Positions 15,351 to 25,400 of a stretch of 64,000 nt of DNA are shown here, piece after piece. Each line of letters starts with the position of its first letter. Position 1 is the stretch's first letter. The position numbers were made by a program, and so were the translations under genes. This DNA is from Sphingobacterium alkalisoli (GTDB lineage: Bacteria > Bacteroidota > Bacteroidia > Sphingobacteriales > Sphingobacteriaceae), in NCBI RefSeq assembly GCF_005049105.1, contig NZ_SUKA01000002.1, positions 1 to 64,000 on the forward strand, written 5' to 3'. The notes below the pieces were generated by a model. That model saw only the letters and a list, made by a program, of their open reading frames with translations, had not been told where the DNA came from and searched no databases.

Positions 15351-15850
15351 TGATTGCGACTATCTTAACGGTCGGTTGCCTGCTCGGTATAGCCTATGAA
15401 GATTTTAAGAACCGTTCGGTTCATATCTATTGGTTTATCGGATTGTTCGGTAGCTTACTAGGGATGGTCTTAGAGTCGGAAGCATTCGATCAGGTAGCTT
15501 CCAGATTTGCTGTCAATATGGTTTTTTGTGTGTTACAGTTAGCCCTGCTCAATGTCTATTTTTGTTTGAAGGAACGGAAATGGATCTGGATTTTTGATCG
15601 TTACCTGGGATGGGGAGATGTCGTGTTTATCGCTTGTGTAGCGTTACTATGGGATCTGCCGGGATTTATCATCTTTATGATTGTTTCGATCGGGTTTGCC
15701 TTGCTGATTTATGTAATCGGTATGCGTAAGCAGACAGCCACTGTGCCATTGGCCGGACTACAGGCAATTTTCCTGATTATTTTGTTGTTTCTGGAATGGA
15801 TTAATTTCCTATCTTTAGACAGCGTATTAACCGTTAAACTTTTTAGCTAG
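15350..15850 (+). CDS. Prepilin peptidase-like membrane protein (A24 family)
   Basis: 166 residues, mostly transmembrane (about six helices). Both catalytic aspartates of GxGD prepilin peptidases are visible: the first in IAYEDFKNRSVHIYW (about residue 18), the second in YLGWGDVVFIA (about 87). It is shorter than bifunctional PilD/GspO because the N-terminal cytosolic methylase domain is absent; the family's minimal A24 form looks like this. The GTG start at 15350 overlaps the gspG stop. It would cut the leaders of the pseudopilins at 14928, 37431 and 38176. Confidence 0.75.
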   Translation: MIATILTVGCLLGIAYEDFKNRSVHIYWFIGLFGSLLGMVLESEAFDQVASRFAVNMVFCVLQLALLNVYFCLKERKWIWIFDRYLGWGDVVFIACVALLWDLPGFIIFMIVSIGFALLIYVIGMRKQTATVPLAGLQAIFLIILLFLEWINFLSLDSVLTVKLFS

Positions 15851-15862
15851 TATATCGACCAA

Positions 15863-17287
15863 ATGTCCATCACAGTACCGTACATAGATTCTGCAATCGC
15901 CAACCGTATCCCACGGGCCTTGGCTCGGCATTACCGTATCGCTGCTATTGGGTTGGATCAGGACAAGCTCGTGTTATGTACGGATGCGGTATTGACCGGA
16001 CCACTGGAAGAGGAGCTGAATATGGTGCTGGATATGCCGTACGAGCTACAGCAGGTGGAGCCCGAAATACTGGATACCTACCTGCAGAAATATTATTTTG
16101 AAGAAACCCAAGGTGCATCTGCGGTAACGAAAGTACTTGCCTTTAATGCTGATTTTTTGGATCGCCTGATTATGGAGGCCAAACAGCTGAAAAGTAGTGA
16201 TATCCATATCGAAAGCTTTGAAACAAAGGGACGTATCCGGATCCGAATCGACGGCATGATGGTGGAGCGGTATACCTTATCCAAAACCGATTATCCTGCC
16301 CTGATCAATAAGATCAAGATCCAGTCGAATATGGATATTGCCGAAAAACGCCTGCCACAGGATGGACGTATCAACTATACGCAGGGCAAAGAGCAGTTTG
16401 ATATCCGCGTATCGGTGTTGCCTACGCTGCACGGAGAGAAAGTGGTGTTGAGGTTGCTCAATAACAATGCAGGGGATGTGTTCCTGGATAAGTTGGGTAT
16501 GTCCGCCGATGACTATGCCAATTACCTGCACGGTATCAAAAAGCCCAACGGGATTGTATTGATCTCGGGTCCTACAGGTTCGGGAAAGACGACAACACTC
16601 TACGCTACACTGAAACATCTCAATAAAGAGACAACGAATATCCTCACGATAGAGGATCCCATCGAATATACGCTGGAAGGTATCAATCAGGTACAATTGC
16701 GCGAGAACATCGGACTTACGTTTGGTGCAGCGCTGCGTACCTTTCTACGTCAGGATCCCGACATCATTATGGTGGGGGAGATCCGTGATCCGGATACGGC
16801 GAATATGGCTATCCGGGCGGCATTGACGGGTCACCTGGTGTTGTCGACGATACATACCAACTCGGCTTGGGGTACGGTGTCGCGCCTCATGGATATGGGG
16901 ATTCCCGGCTTCCTGATTGCGAATACCCTCAACACGACGGTGGCACAGCGCTTGGTGCGCTTACTGTGTCCGAATTGCAAGGAGGAGCAGCCCATTGAAA
17001 AGGGACTGTATCCCAAACAATTTATTCCGTATTATGCCGTGGATCGCCATGCGGTGCCCAAGGGATGTGCAGCCTGTTACTATACCGGTTATAAGGGACG
17101 GAAGGCAGTTTACGAGATTATCCCATTGGATCAGGACTTGGCCATGGAGGTAAAGAAAGGAAATATGCAAGTGGAAGAGCTGTTGCGCGAACGACAAATC
17201 AAGACCCTTGGGGAGAATGCATTTGACCTGTTTGCTAATCAAGAGACCAGTATTGAAGAAATTTATCCGCTACTATTTAATTATTAA
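15863..17287 (+). CDS. gspE: Type II secretion ATPase GspE
   Basis: 474 residues. An N-terminal N1E-like domain (1-95) is followed by the hexameric ATPase core: Walker A GPTGSGKTTT (about 236), Asp box LTIEDPIEYTLEGINQVQ, Walker B PDIIMVGEIRDPDTANMA, His box LSTIHTNSAWGTVSRL, and a zinc tetracysteine made of CPNC (about 369) and CAAC (about 403). It is the full-length cytosolic motor that drives pseudopilus assembly. It begins 12 bp after the peptidase gene and ends 2 bp before the secretin gene. Confidence 0.95.
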   Translation: MSITVPYIDSAIANRIPRALARHYRIAAIGLDQDKLVLCTDAVLTGPLEEELNMVLDMPYELQQVEPEILDTYLQKYYFEETQGASAVTKVLAFNADFLDRLIMEAKQLKSSDIHIESFETKGRIRIRIDGMMVERYTLSKTDYPALINKIKIQSNMDIAEKRLPQDGRINYTQGKEQFDIRVSVLPTLHGEKVVLRLLNNNAGDVFLDKLGMSADDYANYLHGIKKPNGIVLISGPTGSGKTTTLYATLKHLNKETTNILTIEDPIEYTLEGINQVQLRENIGLTFGAALRTFLRQDPDIIMVGEIRDPDTANMAIRAALTGHLVLSTIHTNSAWGTVSRLMDMGIPGFLIANTLNTTVAQRLVRLLCPNCKEEQPIEKGLYPKQFIPYYAVDRHAVPKGCAACYYTGYKGRKAVYEIIPLDQDLAMEVKKGNMQVEELLRERQIKTLGENAFDLFANQETSIEEIYPLLFNY

Positions 17288-17289
17288 CC

Positions 17290-19251
17290 ATGTTTGTGAC
17301 GCGATTTTTTATTATTTGTATATGCTTATTTGCCACTGTTTTCGTCCGTGCGCAAAGTGTCGATGATCAATATCGGCAGGTGGAACAACGGCTAAATGCG
17401 CTCAGCTATTCCGTACCGGGATTGCAGGAGAAGGTGAAGCTGTCGGTTTCCGGAGCTTCGCTACAGGAGTTTGTACGCGCACTTGCCGAATCCAACGGAC
17501 TGAACATCAATATTGATCCAAATATCAACCATCAGATTGTCAATAATTTTCAGGGTGAAACGGCACTTAATGTATTGCTGTTCCTGAGCAAGACTTATCA
17601 GCTGGATATCAATGTGATCGGATCGATCTTGAGTATCTCTGCCATGCGCAATGCAGCTCCTGTTATTCCCAAGCGGGAGATTAAAGCTTCCTATAATGCG
17701 GCAGATAATACACTGAGCTATGAGCTGAATAACGATACGTTGGCCAATGTAGCCAAGAAGATCGGGGAAATATCGGGTAGGAATGTTGTGGTTCCTGTCT
17801 CTTTACAAGGGAAGACGGTTTCGGGCTATATGACCGCGTCACCGTTTGATGTGGCCCTGGAAAAACTGGCGTATGCCAATAGCCTTCGCTATCATCAGAC
17901 GACTGATGGCATATATCTTTTCGAATCGCTGGTGCCGGGCGAAGAGCTCTTTATCAACGACAGTCAGGAGACAGCGGTACGCTACCGGGGCAATAGCACA
18001 CAAGGGATGGGTGGACAACAACCTGGCATGGGTGGCATGCAACAGGGGGGCGGAAACTTTACCGTTTACAAACAGGGAAATAGCGGCCCACAGGGTAAAC
18101 TCTTTACCATACAGGCAACGCGCTCATCGCTCATTGACCTTATTAAGCGCGCGGCGGAAGATGCCGGTATAAACTACTTTATCTATTCGGATATACAGGG
18201 GCAGGTGAGCACCAGCGTGAAGGACATCACCTTTGATAGTTTCCTGTCGTCGATCTTTCAGGGCACTCCATATACCTACCGGATCGAAAACGGTACTTAC
18301 CTGATTGGAGATCGTAAGGTAGAAGGACTGCGTTCAAGCAAGATTATCCATGTGAAGAATCGCTCTATTGATACACTGGTAGCGATGATTCCGATGGACT
18401 GGAAACGGGATGTAGAGATTAAGGAATTCAAGGAGCAGAATATGCTCTTGCTTTCTGGCTCCGGTCCGCAGATTAATGAAATTGAAAACCTCATCAACAA
18501 ACTGGACAGACTTGTGCCGATGGTGCTGATCGAGGTGACCTTAATGGATATACGAAAAGGAACAACAGTGGAGACGGGTATTACAGCAGGTGTGTCGGAT
18601 TCCATAAATACGGGAGGTACACTGCTTTCGGGTATGGATTTTACCTTCGGTGCAGGTTCCATTAATCGATTTTTATCACAAATTGGAAATAATAATTCGT
18701 TCAATCTCGGCAGGGTGGCACCAAGCTTCTATGTTACGCTGAAGGCACTCGAAGCAAATGAAAATGTAGAGATGCGTTCGGTGCCGAAGCTATCAACGCT
18801 GAATGGACACGAAGCATCGCTGAGTATTGGTAGTAAGCGCTATTACCGGACGCAGACGCAGAATGTGATACCATCACTGCAATCGCAGAATATCATTACC
18901 GAGCAGTTTACCGAAGTAGAAGCTAACTTACAGATAGACATCCGCCCGGTGGTATCGGCAGACGACCAGATCACCCTTAACATCAAAGTTGATATTACAG
19001 ATTTTATTGGTACACCGGCAGAAAACAGGCCTCCACCCACATCGACCAGTAAATTTGAATCGATTATCCGGGCACGGAATGAAGATATGATTGTATTAGG
19101 AGGGATCGAACGATTGGAGAACAGTGACTCAGGTTCTGGTATCCCAATCCTGTCGCGTATCCCGGTACTACGCTGGATATTTAGTAGCAAGAAAAAAACG
19201 ATGAACAAAGTGGTGTCTGTTGTATTTATTAAGCCAACGATAATCTACTAG
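17290..19251 (+). CDS. gspD: Secretin GspD
   Basis: 653 residues, outer-membrane channel of the T2SS. Signal peptide (residues 1-21, ending FVRAQ); N-terminal periplasmic domains with secretin-and-TonB short-domain features (LQEFVRALAESNGLNINIDP); a Gly/Met/Gln-rich linker (about 235-260: GMGGQQPGMGGMQQGGG); further ring domains; and the beta-barrel secretin domain (about 410-653) with VPMVLIEVTLMDI, VPKLSTLNGHEASLSIGS and IPILSRIPVLRWIF. No C-terminal pilotin-binding S-domain tail follows the barrel. Two bp after gspE, 10 bp before the gspL-like gene. Confidence 0.93.
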   Translation: MFVTRFFIICICLFATVFVRAQSVDDQYRQVEQRLNALSYSVPGLQEKVKLSVSGASLQEFVRALAESNGLNINIDPNINHQIVNNFQGETALNVLLFLSKTYQLDINVIGSILSISAMRNAAPVIPKREIKASYNAADNTLSYELNNDTLANVAKKIGEISGRNVVVPVSLQGKTVSGYMTASPFDVALEKLAYANSLRYHQTTDGIYLFESLVPGEELFINDSQETAVRYRGNSTQGMGGQQPGMGGMQQGGGNFTVYKQGNSGPQGKLFTIQATRSSLIDLIKRAAEDAGINYFIYSDIQGQVSTSVKDITFDSFLSSIFQGTPYTYRIENGTYLIGDRKVEGLRSSKIIHVKNRSIDTLVAMIPMDWKRDVEIKEFKEQNMLLLSGSGPQINEIENLINKLDRLVPMVLIEVTLMDIRKGTTVETGITAGVSDSINTGGTLLSGMDFTFGAGSINRFLSQIGNNNSFNLGRVAPSFYVTLKALEANENVEMRSVPKLSTLNGHEASLSIGSKRYYRTQTQNVIPSLQSQNIITEQFTEVEANLQIDIRPVVSADDQITLNIKVDITDFIGTPAENRPPPTSTSKFESIIRARNEDMIVLGGIERLENSDSGSGIPILSRIPVLRWIFSSKKKTMNKVVSVVFIKPTIIY

Positions 19252-19261
19252 CGCTTAAGGG

Positions 19262-20512
19262 ATGGAAGCGATACGCAAGCATTATAGAATACCGGCCGCT
19301 ATCGGCATTTCCGCTACCTTGGGATCGGAAGCGGATACCTATGCGCTTTCACATTTACGGTTTGGAAAGGAAGGTATCGACCTGGTGTCGACAGAATCCT
19401 TCGCGCAGCTGGAAGACCTCGCATCGTATTGCCCTGCTGAACCGGCTACTCCGGTTAGCCTTTACCTCGAAGGTAAGGGTATTCTCGTGAAGGAAATTCC
19501 GCGCACCGCTGATACTAAATGGGATGAAGAACTGATTAGCCAGATTTTTCCTCATTTTTCAGCCGATAAGTTTTACTATTCCTATTTGGAAGGGACTGAA
19601 TATTTCTGGGTAGCTATCGCTAAGCGGGATAGGGTAGATGGGATCCTTCTTCAACTTGAAGAAAGACAAATTGCTGTGGTGCAGCTTTTTATTGGACCTT
19701 TTGTATTCGACGCCATCCTCAAGCAGGTGAATACCTACAATAAGCATTACCTATTTGCAGGGCATGCCATACAGACGGATGAAGAAGGTGTATGGAATGC
19801 CTATCGGTACGATATACAGCAGCAGGCCAAGTTTCAGCTTAAAGTTGGTAATAGACCCATAGATGCACAGTACATCGGATCCTATGCCGCTGCTTTTAAT
19901 ACATTGATGCACGAATTTGTAAGCGACCGAAGCCTGTCCATTGACAGGTTGACTGAACGTTTTCAGGAAGCGCTGGCGAAGATCCAGTTTAAGAACAATG
20001 GGTTATTGCTATTAGCCACGACTTTTATTCTTCTGGTACTTAGCACGGTGTTGTACAGTTACTATTATAGCGAGAATGAGGTGTTGTCGGCTAGGACTAC
20101 GCAGCAGGCTTCTTCCCAGAAGGATGTGGAACAGTTACAGCAGGAAATTGCGCAGCAGGATTCCGTACTCAAGGAGCTTGGCTGGAACGGGGGCGTAAGC
20201 AAGACCTGGTTATTGGATCAATTGGGGGTGTCGCTTAATGAGGCGCCTTATGTATCCCTTACCGATATCCGTATCAACCCGCAACCCGAACGTAGAAGGG
20301 GAGCAAAGGTATCGACACAGGATAATCGAAATAAGATTGTACTGAAGGGGAAGTGTGCTACACTCGATGGCCTCAACCAGTGGGTGCGGAAGCTGAATCA
20401 GGAGCCATGGGTAGATCAGGTGCAGATCACCCAGTTTACCGAATCACAGGTCTTTGACGATGAGCAGCAGGTGTTTTCGTTGGAAATAATCTTTAGCTAT
20501 GATGTGGGATAA
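19262..20512 (+). CDS. GspL/PilMN-like inner-membrane platform protein
   Basis: 416 residues. Residues 1-235 are cytosolic and resemble the actin-like domain of GspL/PilM; one transmembrane helix (about 240-268, LLLLATTFILLVLSTVLYS) follows, then a coiled coil rich in Gln (about 275-305) and a PilN/GspL-like ferredoxin-type domain (about 325-416) with LNEAPYVSLTDIRINP and WVDQVQITQF. It would link the GspE ATPase to the periplasmic parts. The assignment rests on layout and position between gspD and the gspM-like gene, because sequence conservation is low in this family. The last 14 bp overlap the next gene. Confidence 0.7.
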   Translation: MEAIRKHYRIPAAIGISATLGSEADTYALSHLRFGKEGIDLVSTESFAQLEDLASYCPAEPATPVSLYLEGKGILVKEIPRTADTKWDEELISQIFPHFSADKFYYSYLEGTEYFWVAIAKRDRVDGILLQLEERQIAVVQLFIGPFVFDAILKQVNTYNKHYLFAGHAIQTDEEGVWNAYRYDIQQQAKFQLKVGNRPIDAQYIGSYAAAFNTLMHEFVSDRSLSIDRLTERFQEALAKIQFKNNGLLLLATTFILLVLSTVLYSYYYSENEVLSARTTQQASSQKDVEQLQQEIAQQDSVLKELGWNGGVSKTWLLDQLGVSLNEAPYVSLTDIRINPQPERRRGAKVSTQDNRNKIVLKGKCATLDGLNQWVRKLNQEPWVDQVQITQFTESQVFDDEQQVFSLEIIFSYDVG

Positions 20513-20987
20513 GCTAAACTATAGATCCAAAAATAAGTTGCTGATAGCGGCCGCCGTGCTGGTATTTATCATCTGCTGGTGGCTGTCGTTTTCGAAGACC
20601 TTTTCGGAAATAAGCAGAAACAATCAGCTCACCCGGGCTGTAGGTGCTTCAGGCGTACAAGGCGACCAAGCCTACCAACTGCAAAAGAAGGCAGCCAAAC
20701 TGGATACCCTTATCCAGCATTACAGCATGGACTCAATTGCATTCGAGAATAATTTTTTACGGGATGTAAGCCTTGCGATCGAAGGCCTGCCCGTCAAACT
20801 CAGTTACGATGGCAGCAAGCAACCAACCGAAAAGCCAGCGTCGGTACTGCAAAAGGAAATTATCCTACAAGGAAAATACAGCGACATCATCAAAGCGCTA
20901 GCTGCTTTGGAGAAAGTTTACTTTGTAGGTGGGTTGGTGTATCAGAAAGAAGGGTACAGGGTGGTGCTGGGGAGGGTGAGGGAGTAG
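20499..20987 (+). CDS. GspM/PilO-like inner-membrane protein
   Basis: 162 residues: a short basic N-terminus, one transmembrane helix (about 13-31, LLIAAAVLVFIICWWLSF), a coiled-coil stretch and a periplasmic domain with KEIILQGKYSDIIKALAALEKVYFVGGLVY, typical of the PilO/GspM fold that pairs with PilN/GspL. The ATG at 20499 overlaps the preceding gene by 14 bp. It is the last gene of this half of the T2SS operon. Confidence 0.7.
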   Translation: MMWDKLNYRSKNKLLIAAAVLVFIICWWLSFSKTFSEISRNNQLTRAVGASGVQGDQAYQLQKKAAKLDTLIQHYSMDSIAFENNFLRDVSLAIEGLPVKLSYDGSKQPTEKPASVLQKEIILQGKYSDIIKALAALEKVYFVGGLVYQKEGYRVVLGRVRE

Positions 20988-21313
20988 CTGAAAAATTTGG
21001 TTAAATTACTGCGAACTGATAGTGCTGTTGTTGATGTAAAGAAGAAAGTCGATTATTTTTTGGACAAATGCTTGTCCACACCGTTTTATTTGAATATTTT
21101 TAAGCCAAATTATTAATTGCGACTATTGAGTCAAATTTTCAGTACTAGTGCTTCAAAAAATGTTTGTCTTGTGTAACGTGAGCAGAACTTAAGGTCAAAA
21201 GATCAAAAAAATAACTTTTATCTATGCTAAAATTGACAACGGATGTGGGGTGTTGAATTTTAGTTATTTAAGAGTTTTTTCCGGGTGTCAAATTGAAAAA
21301 TAAAAAAGTAAAA
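20988..21313. other. Intergenic region between T2SS operon and second RHS module
   Basis: About 325 bp, AT-rich, without an ORF or strong hairpin that I can see. It should hold the end of the T2SS transcript and the promoter for the OmpH-like gene. It marks one boundary of the segment that separates the two T2SS halves. Confidence 0.5.
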
Positions 21314-21859
21314 ATGAATAATAAATTAATTAATCCAAAAGTAATTTGGAGGTTAGCTGTTCTTATTGGTTTTATCTTGTTAATGAATGTTTGGATGCTA
21401 TTTTTTAAAAAATCTGAAATAGTGTATGTAGATGCAGGCAGGATATTGCAAGAATATAAAGGTGCAGCTGTAGCGCGCGAAAGCTTTGAGAAAAAGGCGC
21501 AACAGTGGAAAAGCAATATAGATACATTACAGAAGGAATTTGATGAGGCTTATCGAAAGTTTGAAAGAGAAGAAAAGACACTAAGTCCTGCCCTTAAAGA
21601 AGGCCAACGAGAGGTACTTAAAAAGCAACAGAAAAGCTTAGAGGATTATAAGATGGCAATAGAACAAAATGCTGTTACAGAAAATAATAAATTGAGTCAA
21701 GAGACCATATCCAAGGTAAACAAGTTCTTAACAGAGTATGGAAAGAAGCATAAATATAGATTCATTTTGATCGCGAATCAGGTGGGTACCATTGCGTATG
21801 CAGAAGAGGGTACGGATAAAACTGATGAGGTTTTAGAAGAACTTAATAAGGAGAATTAA
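21314..21859 (+). CDS. Membrane-anchored OmpH/Skp-like protein
   Basis: 181 residues from the ATG at 21314; a TTG at 21293 would add seven. Unlike standard Skp, it has an uncleaved-looking transmembrane segment (about 10-30, VIWRLAVLIGFILLMNVWML). Then comes the OmpH pattern: IVYVDAGRILQEYKGAAVAR, a long charged helical hairpin (about 55-130), and KFLTEYGKKHKYRFILIANQVGTIAYAEEG. OmpH/Skp proteins are periplasmic chaperones for unfolded outer-membrane proteins. As first gene of the second RHS module it may hold the giant YD proteins during export. The stop overlaps the next ATG by one base. Confidence 0.75.
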   Translation: MNNKLINPKVIWRLAVLIGFILLMNVWMLFFKKSEIVYVDAGRILQEYKGAAVARESFEKKAQQWKSNIDTLQKEFDEAYRKFEREEKTLSPALKEGQREVLKKQQKSLEDYKMAIEQNAVTENNKLSQETISKVNKFLTEYGKKHKYRFILIANQVGTIAYAEEGTDKTDEVLEELNKEN

Positions 21860-22461
21860 TGAAATTGATCAATCGAATAAAAAGCGGTGTAGGACTTTTC
21901 ACTCTGCTTACTTCCCTTTCCGCTTGCCACAGTACGTTTCGTCAGGATTCCTTCGAAGATAAAGCATCTTTTATGGAGTATGTTAAAGATTTAGATTATG
22001 GTCTAAAAATGGTGGCCGAATTCCCGAATGGAGTAAAGATAACTCCATTATTCGTGCCCAATGATTTAATCCTTTCTGAAGCAAAGGATAAAGAAAGTTT
22101 TAAAGGCAATCTTTATCTAATTCTGAGTTTTTCTAGAAATGGCAAAGAGCTGTTATCTCAACTGCCACAGGGAGAATATGGTGCTTTCGTTCAAACCTTT
22201 TCATTCGGAATGGATCGGTTTATCAGTGCATTCATCGATGATAGTAAAGAGGCGATTAAACCCATCATGACTAGTTTTCAGCCGACTTATCAAATGACAA
22301 ATAGTAATGATCTCTTGGTAGTTTTTAAAAGATCTGAAATTCTCAATGGGAGAAAACTTCGATTAGTTATCAATGATTTCGGATTACAAACAGCAGAAAT
22401 CAAGTTCAATTTTGATAGCAAAGACATAGCTTATTTATCTAACGTTAACATCCTGAATTAA
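21859..22461 (+). CDS. Lipoprotein of unknown function
   Basis: 200 residues with a lipoprotein signal peptide: hydrophobic stretch VGLFTLLTSLSAC with Cys23 as the lipidation site. The mature part has FMEYVKDLDYGLKMVAEFPNGVKITPLFVPNDLIL, a pattern seen in Bacteroidota lipoproteins encoded next to YD-repeat genes, but no named family comes to mind. It starts on the last base of the OmpH-like gene's stop and lies 8 bp before the 1887-aa gene, so it is in the same operon. A role in surface tethering or folding of the giant protein is only an inference. Confidence 0.65.
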   Translation: MKLINRIKSGVGLFTLLTSLSACHSTFRQDSFEDKASFMEYVKDLDYGLKMVAEFPNGVKITPLFVPNDLILSEAKDKESFKGNLYLILSFSRNGKELLSQLPQGEYGAFVQTFSFGMDRFISAFIDDSKEAIKPIMTSFQPTYQMTNSNDLLVVFKRSEILNGRKLRLVINDFGLQTAEIKFNFDSKDIAYLSNVNILN

Positions 22462-22469
22462 GATATATA

Positions 22470-25400
22470 ATGATTAATAGTATTCGAAAACTGGGGTATA
22501 AGAAGCTTGCGGTATGTTTCTTGACCATATTTGTTGCAGAGCTATTTAGCTCGCCAGTAGCATTAGCTTTGACATCTGGCCCTACTACTCCAGAGACTTC
22601 AAGTTTTGAGCCTGTAGATACCACCGATATGGTCAATCTACAGACAGGCGACTTTACCTATAATGTACCTCTGTTGGAGGTACCTGGGCCTGAGGGAGGA
22701 TATCCCTTATCGTTATCTTATCATGCAGGTATTCTCCCTGGGGAAGATGCGAGTTGGGTAGGCTTAGGGTGGACATTAAATCCCGGAGCCTTAAATCGAA
22801 GCGTAAACGGTTATCCAGATGATTGGAAAAATCAGGTTCAAGTAGCGCGCGATTATTGGGAGGGTGGCACATCTACAAATTATAGTGTAGGGGTAAGCGT
22901 AGGGTTGTCAGGTCCGGTAGGCAATGTAGGTGTGGGATTGGATTTTTCAAATGATACATACAGAGGTTTTGGAGTAGGGTATTCTGTGAGTGGCGTCTTG
23001 GCGCCCCAGGGCAGTCCGTTAGGACTACAAATGAGATTAGGAGTTTCACCCTATGGGGATGCCTATGCAAACGTTGGTGTGGGGCTATCTGTTGGATCGC
23101 GAGTCACTGAAAATATGAGTGTCGGAGCAAATTTGAATGCGGGGATGGAGATTTCAAATGCAGGAATATCTTCAGGATTCTCAGCGGGTGTTGGAGTAGG
23201 TGCAGGCCATACTAAATCAGGACGTACTTTGGGTGGGTCACTTTTAGGTGCAACAATCTCAAGTGGGGGAAATAAACCATCACTCTCGTTAGGAGGATTA
23301 GCTAGTACGGTGCACAATTCAAATGCAGGAAATATTTCAACAAAAAGTAATGGTTTTTCATTTGGTATACCTATTTGGTATGGGATTAATTTGCAGTTAG
23401 GATATAGCAAACAAAGATATTGGTCGGACGAAAGCATGGGTAAATTTGTAAGTGGTAGTTTAGACCCTTCTATCATGGAAACATATTTATATGTTCGTTC
23501 GTTTGATTCTTATAGTTTACTTGACGAAACCTCAGGCAAAAGCATAGTTGATGAGCCCGACCCGCGTAGAACTCTAGGGGGGAGTTATATGGATTTTGAT
23601 CTTTATTCTGTCAACGCTCAGGGATTAGGAGGAAATATCCGTCCATACTTTTTTAGAGGATATGTTCAATCACAGAATATTCACAAAAACGGTAAGAGAT
23701 ATACAACTTATGACGTAAGTGCTACTGATGCGCCGTATAATAACGATAAACCCTTTTTTAGATTTGTTAATGATTTTTCCAATTCATTTAGACAAAATGA
23801 AGAATCTGTTCCGTTAGACCCAAACCCGATTTACGGAAATAATGATAGTAATACCGGATATGGAGGGGGAAATAAATTGGCAGGGTCAAAGCATATTGAG
23901 TATTATACATTAGATAATGTTCCCATTAAACCTAGAAATGCTAAAGGTTATAACACAAGTTGGGTAAAGGGAATAGAAGTAAATGGAAATTCGGCTGCAT
24001 CTACGGTACGTTCGGGGTTGACAGGAGGATTCTCTATCACCAATGAATCTGGAGTGACGTATCATTTCTCCTTACCGGCATATTCATATAAAGAGGAAAG
24101 TTATCAGGAACGTATTCCACAAGATAAAGGATTTGCTTTCAATCGACAAACAAAGACAGAGCCTTATGCTTACACCTGGCATCTAACAGCGATTACTGGG
24201 CCTGATTACAGGGATAGGGCACCCTTCGGTATAGTTGATGAAAATGATTGGGGATACTGGGTAAGTTTTGAGTATGGACGTTTTTCGGATCGGTACGTAT
24301 GGCGAAATCCGGATATCGGATTTCACCAAGATGAGGATAATGAGTTTAAGGGAATGAGTATTGGAACTAAGGAGGTCTACTATTTAAATGCGATCAGAAC
24401 TCGGTCACATATTGCGCTTTTTGAAAAAGACATTCGGTTGGATGGGAAAAGCGTTTCGTCAGATAGTTACACTAAACGATCAAATCAGGGCTCAAACGCA
24501 GGTTCATATGGGACCAATTCAGTTCATTCTTTGAAGCTGAACAAGATTTATCTGTTAAATGCCTCCGACTCATCGGCAGTGTTATCGAACTCTGCCAATT
24601 CAACTACTAGTTCGACTTGTTCGAACTGTGAGTTTCTACAGCATGTTATAGACAGAAATGATATCGATATTGTAGGTAGGGTAAATATTGAAGAAAAAGC
24701 TGTTCGAATTATTGATTTTCATCAAGATTATAGCCTAGCAGCAAATACTACAAATAGTTTTGACGGTATGTCTCCTAATTCGAAATATGGAAAATTAACT
24801 TTGAATGGTTACGAAATGCGTGGTAAGGGGGGAGCCAGATTATTGCCGTTAACTGAATTTGAATATGACTTCACAGACCAGGAAGCACCATTACACAATG
24901 TAACATTCAAATCTGGGTCTGTCTTTACAAGCTATGAAAAAATATTCAATAAGGGTGATATGTTATACAGTGCTGATAAAAGGTTCGCAGGTGTAATAGA
25001 ATCGGTTACAGAAGAGAATCCCGTACCTAGTGACCCTTTAGGAAGAGCATTTTACAGTTTCAAAATAAAAAATTCGACTATTTCTCATTCAAACGGACAA
25101 AATATTTCTCTTAGGAAAACTAAAAATCCACCCTATGCTCAATCCCATAAAGACCATTGGGGATATTACAAAAGCGACTATAGTTCTCAAGAGGTCGAAG
25201 AGAACTATAATATGGGTAAGCAAACTACATCGGTTTCTGCTTCTGGTACAGATGCGTGGAGTTTACGTAAAATAAAGAATGCTATAGGAAATTCTATTAA
25301 AATAGAATATGAATCTGATACGTATGAAAAAGCAGTATTTAGCGAAGATATTTCTTTGATAATGAATAATCCTATTAAAATCGACGATTATACGGTAGAA

